Assembly (NCBI GenBank): GCA_020635915.1
Contig: JACJYU010000001.1
Coordinates: forward strand, 372,001-436,000
Length of the DNA: 64,000 nt
Direction of reading: 5' to 3'
Source of the DNA: Flammeovirgaceae bacterium
GTDB taxonomy: Bacteria > Bacteroidota > Bacteroidia > Cytophagales > Cyclobacteriaceae
Every line of letters starts with the position of its first letter. The first letter of the stretch is position 1. The notes under the pieces are model-generated. The model saw nothing but the letters and a program-made list of their open reading frames with translations. It did no database searches and had not been told where the DNA came from. A program made the position numbers and the translations under genes. Shown here piece after piece: positions 25,780 to 33,422 of this stretch.

Positions 25780-26229
25780 TCAAGCTTTTCCTTTTTCCGC
25801 CCTTTGCTGGTAAAACAGGGCCACTATCAGCAGTACCATCAGCAAGGGGTTCACCACCATGCGGTGGATGGGGGACAACAATGGCGAAGAAATCTCGGAT
25901 GTGCCCTCCCAATGCAGCTTTGCCCACAGATAAAGGGGAAGGACCACCAATATCTCCACCAAAAACAGGTAAAAAGCCAGCCTAAGGTAGTTTTTATTGG
26001 CGAACAGGCCGTAGACCAACGCCATGCAGAGCAGGTCGTTCACCACTAGGCGGGCGGTCCTGTTCACGACAAACACCCACGCCCCGGTGCCCGGCAGGGC
26101 ACCCCCCAAAATGGCGTTGAGCCCCTGAAAATAGTTGAGGTGCTGAAATACATAAACGAGGGTGAGGAGCATCAAGGCCATGCACACCAGAGCTATCCGG
26201 AGCGGATCAATGCGGTTGCCCTTTTCCAC
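25780..26229 (-). CDS. Exosortase F system-associated membrane protein
   Basis: The 149-residue protein has four or five hydrophobic helices. The central VVNRTARLVVNDLLCMALVY and the later SPIHRMVVNPLLMVLLIV correspond to the conserved NR-R-NDL and HR-NP motifs of the small partner encoded next to XrtF in Bacteroidota. It is an inner-membrane protein; its role in sorting is unknown. It overlaps the 3' end of xrtF by 23 nt, which makes co-expression almost certain. It is the last gene of this sub-operon before a 204-nt gap. Confidence 0.82.
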   Translation of the reverse strand: MEKGNRIDPLRIALVCMALMLLTLVYVFQHLNYFQGLNAILGGALPGTGAWVFVVNRTARLVVNDLLCMALVYGLFANKNYLRLAFYLFLVEILVVLPLYLWAKLHWEGTSEISSPLLSPIHRMVVNPLLMVLLIVALFYQQRAEKGKA

Positions 26230-26752
26230 CCTCTTGTTTGTTTCCCCATTTTATCCAAACCCACCATAGCGCGAACACCACGGCATAAATGGCGGCCGTA
26301 AACAGGTATTTATGAAAATAATAAAAGTAATGCGACTCCCTGCCGGCCAGCCAAAACAGGAACATGATCCGGGCCAGGTTGGCCACATGGATGGCCAGCA
26401 GTCCCAGAGGGACAAACCACAGCATTTTCCTTACCGCGCCCCCGTAGGCCAGGACGAACGAAAAAAACACGATGAACACGTTGACCCCATTGCATCCTTC
26501 AAATACATTCAGCACTATTTGGCCATTGTCCATCAACCTCACGGTGGGGCCCGTTGGGTTGGGCACCACGGACGCCTTATAGCCAAACCATTCCAGCACC
26601 TTTCCGGATTGACCGCCCACCAGGTAGGTCATGGCATCCGGCCGTTGCCCCAGGGACTCAATCCAGAGTCCATAGGCCAGGTTCAACACAAAGTACGACC
26701 CCAGGAAGTACCCTAAAAAGCGTAGGGCAGGCTTGTAACCGGATAGTTTCAT
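26207..26752 (-). CDS. xrtF: Exosortase, XrtF family
   Basis: This 181-residue membrane protein is a transpeptidase-like protein-sorting enzyme. The catalytic triad of exosortases is visible: Cys in NVFEGCNGVNVFIVFFSFVL, Arg in NLARIMFLFWLAG, and His in the HYFYYFHKYLFTAAIY segment. The start at 26752 (ATG, MKLSGYK) is chosen because it gives a 4-nt overlap with the acetyltransferase gene; a 59-residue extension in frame is a shadow of that gene. Exosortases typically occur with exopolysaccharide genes, as here. Likely substrates carry a C-terminal sorting tail, and the small protein at 20489-20671 is the obvious local candidate. Confidence 0.88.
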   Translation of the reverse strand: MKLSGYKPALRFLGYFLGSYFVLNLAYGLWIESLGQRPDAMTYLVGGQSGKVLEWFGYKASVVPNPTGPTVRLMDNGQIVLNVFEGCNGVNVFIVFFSFVLAYGGAVRKMLWFVPLGLLAIHVANLARIMFLFWLAGRESHYFYYFHKYLFTAAIYAVVFALWWVWIKWGNKQEGGKGQPH

Positions 26753-27387
26753 TCGTTCATGTTTTTGGCCGGGATGCCCAACAATTTGGAACCGGGGGGG
26801 AAGGATTTTGTGACCACCGCCCCAGCGCCTATGACCGAGGCCCCGCCAATCGAAATGTTTTGCAGGACCGTGGCCCCCGTGCCAATCAATGTGCCGCTGC
26901 CCACTTTCACATTTCCGGAGATATGGCATCCCGGCATCACGGAGGTAAATTGGCCCAGTTCCACATCGTGGCCAATGGTGGATGCCAGGTTAAGGATCAC
27001 AAAATCCCGTAAGGTCACGCCTACGGTGAGGGTACAACCCTCCGAAATGACACAACCCTGGCCAAAACCATTGCCCGGATGGCCGGGGTTTGCGTTGGGA
27101 TGGACGATGGAAGGATAGCTGACATGGGGGTTGGATATCCTGCCCACTATTTCCTTTCGGTCCCGGGGGGAAGCCACGGCCACCACAACGGATGTGTTGC
27201 TGTCGATGGCGTTCAGGTTTTCCACCTTGCCCAGGACGGGGGCACCGTCCACCTTTGTGCCGGGGGGCAGGTTGTCATCGTAGAAACCCAGCAATTCCCA
27301 TGAGGGCTTTACTTTGTTGATTTGGGCCACCAGCAGGGCCACTTCCCTTCCCCATCCCCCTGCCCCTATGATTGCGATTTTTTTCAC
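26749..27387 (-). CDS. NeuD/PglD-family sugar O/N-acetyltransferase
   Basis: The 212-residue protein has an N-terminal Rossmann-like domain (KKIAIIGAGGWGREVALLVAQ) and a left-handed beta-helix of hexapeptide repeats (IVHPNANPGHPGN, VISEGCTLTVGVTLRDF, GSGTLIGTGATVLQNISIGG, VIGAGAVVTKSFPPGSKLLG, PAKNM). This is the sialic-acid O-acetyltransferase/PglD layout; the substrate is probably a UDP-amino sugar or a polysaccharide sugar. It overlaps xrtF by 4 nt. It is the second such enzyme in the cluster, beside 28976-29590. Its 5' side faces the large heptamer array. Confidence 0.87.
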   Translation of the reverse strand: MKKIAIIGAGGWGREVALLVAQINKVKPSWELLGFYDDNLPPGTKVDGAPVLGKVENLNAIDSNTSVVVAVASPRDRKEIVGRISNPHVSYPSIVHPNANPGHPGNGFGQGCVISEGCTLTVGVTLRDFVILNLASTIGHDVELGQFTSVMPGCHISGNVKVGSGTLIGTGATVLQNISIGGASVIGAGAVVTKSFPPGSKLLGIPAKNMNE

Positions 27388-27448
27388 TCTTTATTTTATC
27401 TGTTCAGGATGGGTTTAAAGATAGTTTTTTTTGGTTCAAGTTGGTTGG

Positions 27449-27861
27449 GTTGCTGGTTGCCGGTTGCCAGTTGCCGGTCTCCAGTTGCGGGTTGCCGGTT
27501 GCCCGTGGCGGGTTACAAGATGTTGGTTTCGGGTTTAAAGTTTGAGGTTTAAAGTTTCAGGTTGCCGGTTGCCAGTTGCCGGTTGCCAGTTACGGGTTTC
27601 CAGTTTCCAGTTGCCAGTTGCCAGTTGGCGGTTGCCGGTTGGCGATTGCGGGTTACAAGATGTTGGTTTCGGGTTTAAAGTTTGAGGTTTAAAGTTTCAG
27701 GTTGCCGGTTGCCGGTTGCCGGTTGCCAGTTGCCGGTTGCCAGTTACGGGTTTCCAGTTTCCAGTTGCCGGTCTCCAGTTGCGGGTTGCCGGTTGCCCGT
27801 GGCGGGTTACAAGATATTGGTTTAAGGTTTCGGGTTTCAAGTTAAAGGTTGGAGGTTTTTG
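27449..27861 (+). repeat. Heptamer array A with 140/154-bp higher-order repeats
   Basis: The 449-nt gap between the acetyltransferase and aminotransferase genes is filled by a degenerate tandem 7-mer beginning GTT. GTTGCCG and GTTGCCA dominate, with GTTTCCA, GTTACGG, GTTTAAA, GTTTGAG, GTTTCAG and others. A larger block, landmark GGTTACAAGAT, occurs at 27511, 27651 and 27805, i.e. periods of 140 and 154 nt (20 and 22 heptamers). The right end runs into the last codons of the aminotransferase gene (GTTAAAG, GTTGGAG). No other coding or RNA signal is visible here. Confidence 0.9.
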
Positions 27862-28979
27862 CGGAGGATGTCGAGGATAAGTTCCTGATCGGTGGGCGCG
27901 AGATTGGTGCCGGAGGGAAGGCAAAGGCCGGATTCAAACAGGGCTTCACTTACACCATTTCCATAGAAGGGGGCCTGGGCATATACGGGCTGTTTGTGCA
28001 TTGGCTTCCAAAGCGGCCTGCTTTCAATGTTCTCCTGCTCCAATGCCATTCGAATGGATTCGTTGGTAACCCCATTGCATAGTGCTGGATCAATCACTAG
28101 GGTGGTTAACCATCGGTTAGATATTCCTTCCTTGTTTTCAGGCTGAAATGAAATCGCTGCGATGTCTTTCAATTCCTCTGCGTATTTTTTAAAAATCATT
28201 CTCCTCTGCTCCACCCGCTTATCGATTACGGAAAGTTGTCCTCTGCCAATGGCAGCACTCACATTGCTCAACCGATAGTTATAGCCAATTTCATTGTGTT
28301 CATAATGCGGAAAGGGCTCTCTGGCCTGCGTGGCTAAAAACCTCGCCTTGTCCGCCCACTTCTTATTGCGGGTGAGCAAGGCACCTCCTCCTGAAGAAGT
28401 AATGATCTTATTGCCGTTGAATGATAAAATTCCGAATGCGCCAAAAGCACCCAATTTCTTCCCTTTGTAGGTGGAGCCCAGCGCTTCTGCCGCATCTTCT
28501 ATCAAAGGAATTTCATACTTGCCTGCTATCGCTACAATCCGGTCCACCTGGGCGGGCATGCCATAGAGGTGCACACATATTATCGCTTTGGGCTTTTTGC
28601 CTTTGGCGATGCGGTCGCGTATGGCCATTTCCAACAGTCCCGGGTCCATGTTCCATGTTTCCCTTTCGGAATCGATGAAGACAGGCGTGGCACCCTGGTA
28701 CACAATAGGGTTACAGGAACCGGCAAACGTGAACGAAGAGCAGGCCACTTCATCCCCCCTTCCCACCCCCAGGATAATCAGGGCCAAATGAATGGCGGCC
28801 GTGCCCGAAGTCAGCACCACGCAATGCGGCACACCGAGATACTGCTGGAGTTCCAACTCAAATTGATTGATATGGGGGCCAACCGGGGCAATCCAGTTCG
28901 TGTCAAATGCTTCTTTTACATTTTTAAATTCTTCTTCACCTATGTGGGGCGGTGAAAGGTATATCCTCTCCCTTTTCAT
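27837..28979 (-). CDS. DegT/DnrJ/EryC1 aminotransferase (PglE-like)
   Basis: The 380-residue PLP enzyme transfers an amino group to a keto sugar nucleotide. GTNWIAPVGPHINQFE and VVLTSGTAAIHLALIILGV open the fold; IEDAAEALGSTYKGKKLG carries the PLP-pyridine Asp region; and SFNGNKIITSSGGGAL has the Schiff-base Lys. The GNKIITSSGGG form is that of PglE/LegC-type enzymes acting on UDP-4-keto sugars. Its ATG overlaps the PglD-like gene upstream by 4 nt. The last residues (NLQPLT) and the TGA stop are encoded by heptamer units GTTGGAG, GTTAAAG and GTTTCAA. The C-terminal length is otherwise normal. Confidence 0.9.
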   Translation of the reverse strand: MKRERIYLSPPHIGEEEFKNVKEAFDTNWIAPVGPHINQFELELQQYLGVPHCVVLTSGTAAIHLALIILGVGRGDEVACSSFTFAGSCNPIVYQGATPVFIDSERETWNMDPGLLEMAIRDRIAKGKKPKAIICVHLYGMPAQVDRIVAIAGKYEIPLIEDAAEALGSTYKGKKLGAFGAFGILSFNGNKIITSSGGGALLTRNKKWADKARFLATQAREPFPHYEHNEIGYNYRLSNVSAAIGRGQLSVIDKRVEQRRMIFKKYAEELKDIAAISFQPENKEGISNRWLTTLVIDPALCNGVTNESIRMALEQENIESRPLWKPMHKQPVYAQAPFYGNGVSEALFESGLCLPSGTNLAPTDQELILDILRKNLQPLT

Positions 28980-29590
28980 TGATTGCCCTTTTTATTGGTA
29001 CCCGATATTCTTCCTGGAACCCCCCTTACAATTGAAAAATCGGGCACCTCCCTGGTAACCACGCTACCGGCACCTATTACCGCCCACTTTCCAATGGTGA
29101 TACCTGGAATCACGGTTGCCCCTGCCCCTACCTGGGTACCTTCACCCACCGTAACCCCCCCACACAAGGTAGCATTTGGGGATATATGGGTGAAGTCCCC
29201 TACCGAGCCGTCATGTTCCACTACAGCCCCTGTATTGATGATGGCATGGCATCCTATCCTGGTTTCCGCATTAATCATGGCACCCGCCATAATGACGGCC
29301 CCTTCCCCTATGGTGGCTGACCTGGAAATTATGGAACGGGAATGGATTACTTTGCCGTATTGCCGTTTGACGGATGTTGCCAGCCGTTTACGGGCAGCAT
29401 TGTCCCCAATTGAAATCACCATGGGATGGTTTTCCCATTTGGATGGGTCGTATCGCACAACAGGAAAACCCAATAGCTGTTTAATCTTTTCATCATCATC
29501 CACAATGGCCGTCACCTTTTCCCCGGAGGCCATCCAGGCTTCAATGACTACTTTGGCATGGCCGCTAGCCCCGTAAAATATCATAATCAA
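28976..29590 (-). CDS. PglD/NeuD-like UDP-amino-sugar N-acetyltransferase
   Basis: This 204-residue protein has an N-terminal UDP-sugar-binding domain (MIFYGASGHAKVVIEAWMAS, AIVDDDEKIKQLLGFPVV) and a beta-helix with IGEGAVIMAGAMINAETRIG, AIINTGAVVEHDGSVGDF (the catalytic His region of PglD), GEGTQVGAGATVIPGITIG and a final GSVVTREVP. In PglD the His-Asp pair of VEHD is used for acetyl transfer. It is directly coupled to the aminotransferase, which supports UDP-2,4-diacetamido-trideoxyhexose synthesis. The start is ATG at 29590. Confidence 0.9.
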   Translation of the reverse strand: MIMIFYGASGHAKVVIEAWMASGEKVTAIVDDDEKIKQLLGFPVVRYDPSKWENHPMVISIGDNAARKRLATSVKRQYGKVIHSRSIISRSATIGEGAVIMAGAMINAETRIGCHAIINTGAVVEHDGSVGDFTHISPNATLCGGVTVGEGTQVGAGATVIPGITIGKWAVIGAGSVVTREVPDFSIVRGVPGRISGTNKKGNQ

Positions 29591-29658
29591 TAGTTTAACT
29601 TTTAAAAAGTCATTCCAATTCCCATACTTTCAAGCCGTTGACTTTTTCATTTTTTAAC

Positions 29659-29683
29659 CACATAGGCACATAGGCTACACAGG
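29659..29683 (+). repeat. Short tandem repeat CACATAGG in a 124-nt intergenic gap
   Basis: CACATAGG is repeated twice in tandem (29659-29674) and followed by a related CTACACAGG. It lies between the sugar-transferase and PglD-like genes and is distinct from the 7-mer family. No promoter could be assigned in this gap. Confidence 0.4.
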
Positions 29684-29714
29684 TAAATCCAACCCGGTTA
29701 CAACTAAAGGGCAA

Positions 29715-30320
29715 CTAGTTGGTCCCATCAAATTTTTCTACTGTTGCCACACCCTCGCCAGAAATCCCTTCTGCTTTGAACACTTTGATGAGGGTTATCA
29801 ACAAAATTTTCAAGTCCAGCCCGAAGCTGACGTTCTTCACATACCACACATCGTATTCAAATTTTTGCTTCCAGCTAATTGTGTTTCTTCCATTAACCTG
29901 CGCCCATCCGGTAATTCCAGGCTTTACTTCATGCCGCTGCTTTTGCTCTTCCGAATACAATGTAACGTATTCCATCAACAAGGGCCTCGGGCCTACCAAG
30001 GACATATCACCCTTCATCACACTTATTAACTGAGGGATTTCATCAAGTGAAGTTGCCCTAACCCATTTACCCAATCGAGTGAGCCGCTGGTCATCCGGCA
30101 ACTGTTCACCATTGGCACCAAAAGCATCCTTCATGGTCTTGAACTTTATCGCGTAGAAAGGCTTCAGGTTTTTACCCGGTCTTTTTTGAAAAAAAAAAGG
30201 GTTTCCTTTATTGACTACTCCCAGTATGACCACGAGTAGAATAAAAAATGGAAATAAAACACTAAACCCCATTAATGATAACACGAAGTCCAAAACACCT
30301 TTGATAAAACTTTTATACAC
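29715..30320 (-). CDS. Initiating sugar-1-phosphate transferase, PglC type
   Basis: The 201-residue monotopic membrane protein starts with a re-entrant hydrophobic segment (VLDFVLSLMGFSVLFPFFIL). It then carries FKTMKDAFGANGEQLPDDQRLTR, ATSLDEIPQLISVMKGDMSLVGPRP, and WAQVNGRNTISW. The Asp-Glu in SLDEIPQL and the VGPRPLL motif are the catalytic core of polyprenol-phosphate phosphosugar transferases. It should load the first sugar phosphate onto undecaprenyl phosphate at the inner membrane. The short length matches PglC rather than WbaP, consistent with the PglE/PglD neighbours. It overlaps the upstream glycosyltransferase by 8 nt. Confidence 0.9.
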   Translation of the reverse strand: MYKSFIKGVLDFVLSLMGFSVLFPFFILLVVILGVVNKGNPFFFQKRPGKNLKPFYAIKFKTMKDAFGANGEQLPDDQRLTRLGKWVRATSLDEIPQLISVMKGDMSLVGPRPLLMEYVTLYSEEQKQRHEVKPGITGWAQVNGRNTISWKQKFEYDVWYVKNVSFGLDLKILLITLIKVFKAEGISGEGVATVEKFDGTN

Positions 30321-31551
30321 GATTCAAATGTAACTGAATCAAATCAATATATTCTTTTGCCAATACTTCGCGGTCAAAATTTGCTTTCGCGAAAACATAC
30401 CCATTCCCTCCCCATGGTATTGAAGAAGATCTAAGTGTTTCAACCGCCCTGACAATTTCATCCGTATTTTCCGGTTCGGCATAGACCCCACATTGCGCTT
30501 CTTCCACCAGTTGCCGCGACACCCCGTCTATGAGCATCAGCACCGGTTTTTTGCACGCCATGTAATCGAATGTTTTGTTGGAGTAGATGGTTTTGAACGT
30601 ATCTACCTTCTTTAATACCGAGGCCCCCACATCAGCGGCCAGGATGTACTTCATCACCTCCCGCTTGGGCATAGAATCTATGAACTCCACGTTGGTCAAT
30701 TTCCTGCGCTGACTTTCCGCTATCAAATTCTTTTTTTGGGCTCCATCTCCAATCAGCACGAAATGTGCAGGGGTCTCCTGCATTTTTCCTGCTGCATCGA
30801 GCAATTGATCCAGATGATTGGCCACTCCATGTACGCCTACATACACGATTATAAATTTGTCCTCCCACCCCAATTTTCTTCTTAATCCGTCCGCATCGAA
30901 ATTTTTCAGCAAATCATCTGATAACCGAAAATCACATGCATTGGGGATCATAATGATTTTGTCCCCTGGAACATTTTTGGTACTGATAAGACGGTCTTTG
31001 AATGCAGGCGTCAGCACGTTGATGAGAAAGCTTTTTTTATAACTCATCCGCTCCAGCCAAAGCGACATTTTTATTATCACCTTGTTGGTAAGCACTCCCG
31101 TTTCGATGGCGGACTCCGGCCACAGGTCCCTTACTTCAAATACAAATGGTACCCGTTTTATTTTGGAAGCTACCCAGGCGATCACACCAATGAAAAGCGG
31201 TGGTGAGGTGGCAATGATGACATCGTATTTCTCCTTTTTCAATTTGAAAGCAATTCCCCAGGAAGCGTATGCCACAAACGAAAAATAGGCCCACAGCCGG
31301 CCAAAAAAACCCTTGTAATAATTGGGGGAAACAAAACAACGCAAGACCCGGAGGTTATCGGAATAGGAGGCATGATGAAAAGAAAGGCCTTTGTATTTTT
31401 TGGGCACGCTCCCCGTCAAATAATTAAACATTCCGCAAACTACGGTTACTTCGTGTCCAGTTTCACACCAAAGCTGCGTCATGGCATTGAACCGGGAACC
31501 TCCGGGATCATCCTTTTCTAAAAAATATTGATGGACCAGCAAGATCCTCAT
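30313..31551 (-). CDS. Glycosyltransferase family 4, WbuB-like
   Basis: This 412-residue protein has a GT-B fold. The N-terminal Rossmann half begins MRILLVHQYFLEKDDPGGSR, and DVIIATSPPLFIGVIAW plus VFEVRDLWPESAIETG are the phrases of the WbuB/FucNAc transferase group. The C-terminal half carries FIIVYVGVHGVANHLDQLLD, FVLIGDGAQKKNLI and MACKKPVLMLIDG. Start 31551 is chosen because it overlaps the heparinase stop as ATGA; the open frame upstream is a shadow. It probably adds the second sugar after PglC. Cytoplasmic face of the inner membrane. Confidence 0.88.
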   Translation of the reverse strand: MRILLVHQYFLEKDDPGGSRFNAMTQLWCETGHEVTVVCGMFNYLTGSVPKKYKGLSFHHASYSDNLRVLRCFVSPNYYKGFFGRLWAYFSFVAYASWGIAFKLKKEKYDVIIATSPPLFIGVIAWVASKIKRVPFVFEVRDLWPESAIETGVLTNKVIIKMSLWLERMSYKKSFLINVLTPAFKDRLISTKNVPGDKIIMIPNACDFRLSDDLLKNFDADGLRRKLGWEDKFIIVYVGVHGVANHLDQLLDAAGKMQETPAHFVLIGDGAQKKNLIAESQRRKLTNVEFIDSMPKREVMKYILAADVGASVLKKVDTFKTIYSNKTFDYMACKKPVLMLIDGVSRQLVEEAQCGVYAEPENTDEIVRAVETLRSSSIPWGGNGYVFAKANFDREVLAKEYIDLIQLHLNRV

Positions 31552-33419
31552 GCCCAGCTGATTTCCGTGGTTATGGCACCCGATTGATGGGAGAATTCCA
31601 TTTGCACACAAGGCCCCACCACCCCATAGGCAGGGGCATATTTCTTTTCGGACTGCCGCTGGGACACGCCACCCGTTACCGTTCCGATTTTGATCCTGTC
31701 CTTGTGTTGCGGCAGCAGGTGCCACAGTTGCCGCACGGGCCATTTGTGTTTTCCCTCCACCCGGTCGGTGACGAGGAGTTTCTTTTCTGTGGGCATGATT
31801 TCCACCCTTCTATGGTGCAAGAATTTCCCCAGGTGCGCAAATGCACGGATGGTCCCCTCAAATACCGCCTTGTGCTCCCCTTCTTTCCATCCCGCCTGTA
31901 TTGCTTTGGTCCAATTGAGCCAGATAAACCGTGGCCCTTTTAGCATCTGATCGTGGGGGCCCAACATGACGGTATTATGGGATTCCGTCCCCATAAAATA
32001 CCGCACAGTTTCCGGTCTGGCATTGTACCGGTAGGACCCACCGTCCACCAGCAGGTTTTCCCCATTGTACCACAGGTCGATATGGAGGTTATCCGCCTGC
32101 ATGGGCCTTACTTGGTAGGTTACGCAGTTGATAAAAATCAATAAGTCATTTTTCCGAAAGGTAAATATGCCTGCTTTTGGGAATGACTGGGTTCCGTTGT
32201 TTAAGGTTAAAGGTTTCAGGTTCATGGTTCCCTTGTTTATACCCCACCAAATCCTATCCTCATACGCATGCTTATACAATGATTGGCCGGTAAGCAAAAA
32301 ATGAAGGGCGTCTAAAGCCGGTCTGAAATCCCTGAATGATGCATCGTTCCAATTAAAAAACAAAGAACCATCGTTGGAGCCATAGTTGGGCAACCTACCC
32401 GAATCCTGATCCTGGCAATTGACCAATACATTCAACGAAGCGCGGGCCCTTTCATATACCACAGTGCTGAATGTCTCACCGTTTTTTTCAGCCAAGGATA
32501 TTGCCCATGTCAGCAACTGAACCACCACCCGGTGGTAATTGAAACTGAATTGTAAATAGCCACCGTCTTCAAAAATCTGATACGCGATCTCCTCTTCGAA
32601 CCATTTTTTGCCCCTTTCTTTCCATTCGGAAGCTTCATCAAAAAAAGGAAACAACAACCCTGCTGTATATAGCAAAAGTGTCTCTGTGATGGCATGGTTG
32701 TTCCGAACGGCTATTCTTGAAAATTGAATATTGGCACGTACGTGTTTGATTTGCCAGTAGACATGAAAGATGATTTTTTTGAACCGCTCCTCCGTCAAGG
32801 CATCGGAATTCTTATAAAAGTAAAGCGCCAATATCCAGTTGAAGAGGCGTAAGGAAGTCTCCTGGCTACACCGGTAATTGGGGCCCCGGTTGATGGGGTT
32901 ATGGTCGATCCAGCTTTCCATCTGATCAAAAGCCCACGCGGAAGAATCCTTGTTGAAGTGGGCATCATACCGCAAGATGGTTTGCACAAAGCCAAAGCGG
33001 TTCTTTTCCCATGTGTATTTAATGTCGCCATAGGTAGGATCGAAGTCAGGTATCTCCGTCCAATGTTTTTGATGGTCGTATACATAACCCGTATCGGGAT
33101 TGGTCAACCAATCGTTGAGGTCCAACTTCTTCCATTCGGCATGAAAAAACTGAATTTCACCCTTAAAAATTCGGTGTGCCTGATCGTGCAGTTCTTCTGA
33201 AGCTTCTCCTCCAGAAATAACTTCTTCGCGCGATCTAAAAAAAAATGGAGGGGTACTGGTGCGCCAATCGGCCAAATTAATCCATTCTTTAAATAGAGGA
33301 TCTGTTGGAAATTGAATTCTTAGAATACCCGTTCGTTTTTTAAATTCAAACCAAAGTCTGAAAAGGAAGTAACCAAGCCCCATGCGCCTGAAAAACTGTA
33401 GCCATTCAGAAAATCGCAT
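31548..33419 (-). CDS. Heparinase II/III-like protein in a glycan cluster
   Basis: The 623-residue protein has an alpha/alpha-toroid first half (AWAFDQMESWIDHNPINRGPN, IAVRNNHAITETLLLYTAGL, FQFSFNYHRV-type helices) and a beta-sandwich second half with ADNLHIDLWYNGENLLVDGGSYRYN and ESHNTVMLGPHDQML. These are the heparinase II/III family signatures, including the HNT motif. No export signal is seen, so it may act on lipid-linked intermediates, as proposed for similar cluster-embedded members. The segment NLKPLTLNN is encoded by five heptamer units at 32199-32233, a likely in-frame insertion. It lies next to the bi-domain oxidoreductase gene, a frequent pairing. Confidence 0.82.
   Translation of the reverse strand: MRFSEWLQFFRRMGLGYFLFRLWFEFKKRTGILRIQFPTDPLFKEWINLADWRTSTPPFFFRSREEVISGGEASEELHDQAHRIFKGEIQFFHAEWKKLDLNDWLTNPDTGYVYDHQKHWTEIPDFDPTYGDIKYTWEKNRFGFVQTILRYDAHFNKDSSAWAFDQMESWIDHNPINRGPNYRCSQETSLRLFNWILALYFYKNSDALTEERFKKIIFHVYWQIKHVRANIQFSRIAVRNNHAITETLLLYTAGLLFPFFDEASEWKERGKKWFEEEIAYQIFEDGGYLQFSFNYHRVVVQLLTWAISLAEKNGETFSTVVYERARASLNVLVNCQDQDSGRLPNYGSNDGSLFFNWNDASFRDFRPALDALHFLLTGQSLYKHAYEDRIWWGINKGTMNLKPLTLNNGTQSFPKAGIFTFRKNDLLIFINCVTYQVRPMQADNLHIDLWYNGENLLVDGGSYRYNARPETVRYFMGTESHNTVMLGPHDQMLKGPRFIWLNWTKAIQAGWKEGEHKAVFEGTIRAFAHLGKFLHHRRVEIMPTEKKLLVTDRVEGKHKWPVRQLWHLLPQHKDRIKIGTVTGGVSQRQSEKKYAPAYGVVGPCVQMEFSHQSGAITTEISWA
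32199..32233 (+). repeat. Five heptamer units inside the heparinase-like gene
   Basis: GTTTAAG, GTTAAAG, GTTTCAG, GTTCATG and GTTCCCT follow each other in exact 7-nt register within coding sequence. On the coding strand they read through NLKPLTLNN without breaking the frame. The first three are unit types seen in arrays at 27.8 and 62.7 kb. Confidence 0.6.
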
Positions 33420-33422
33420 GCG

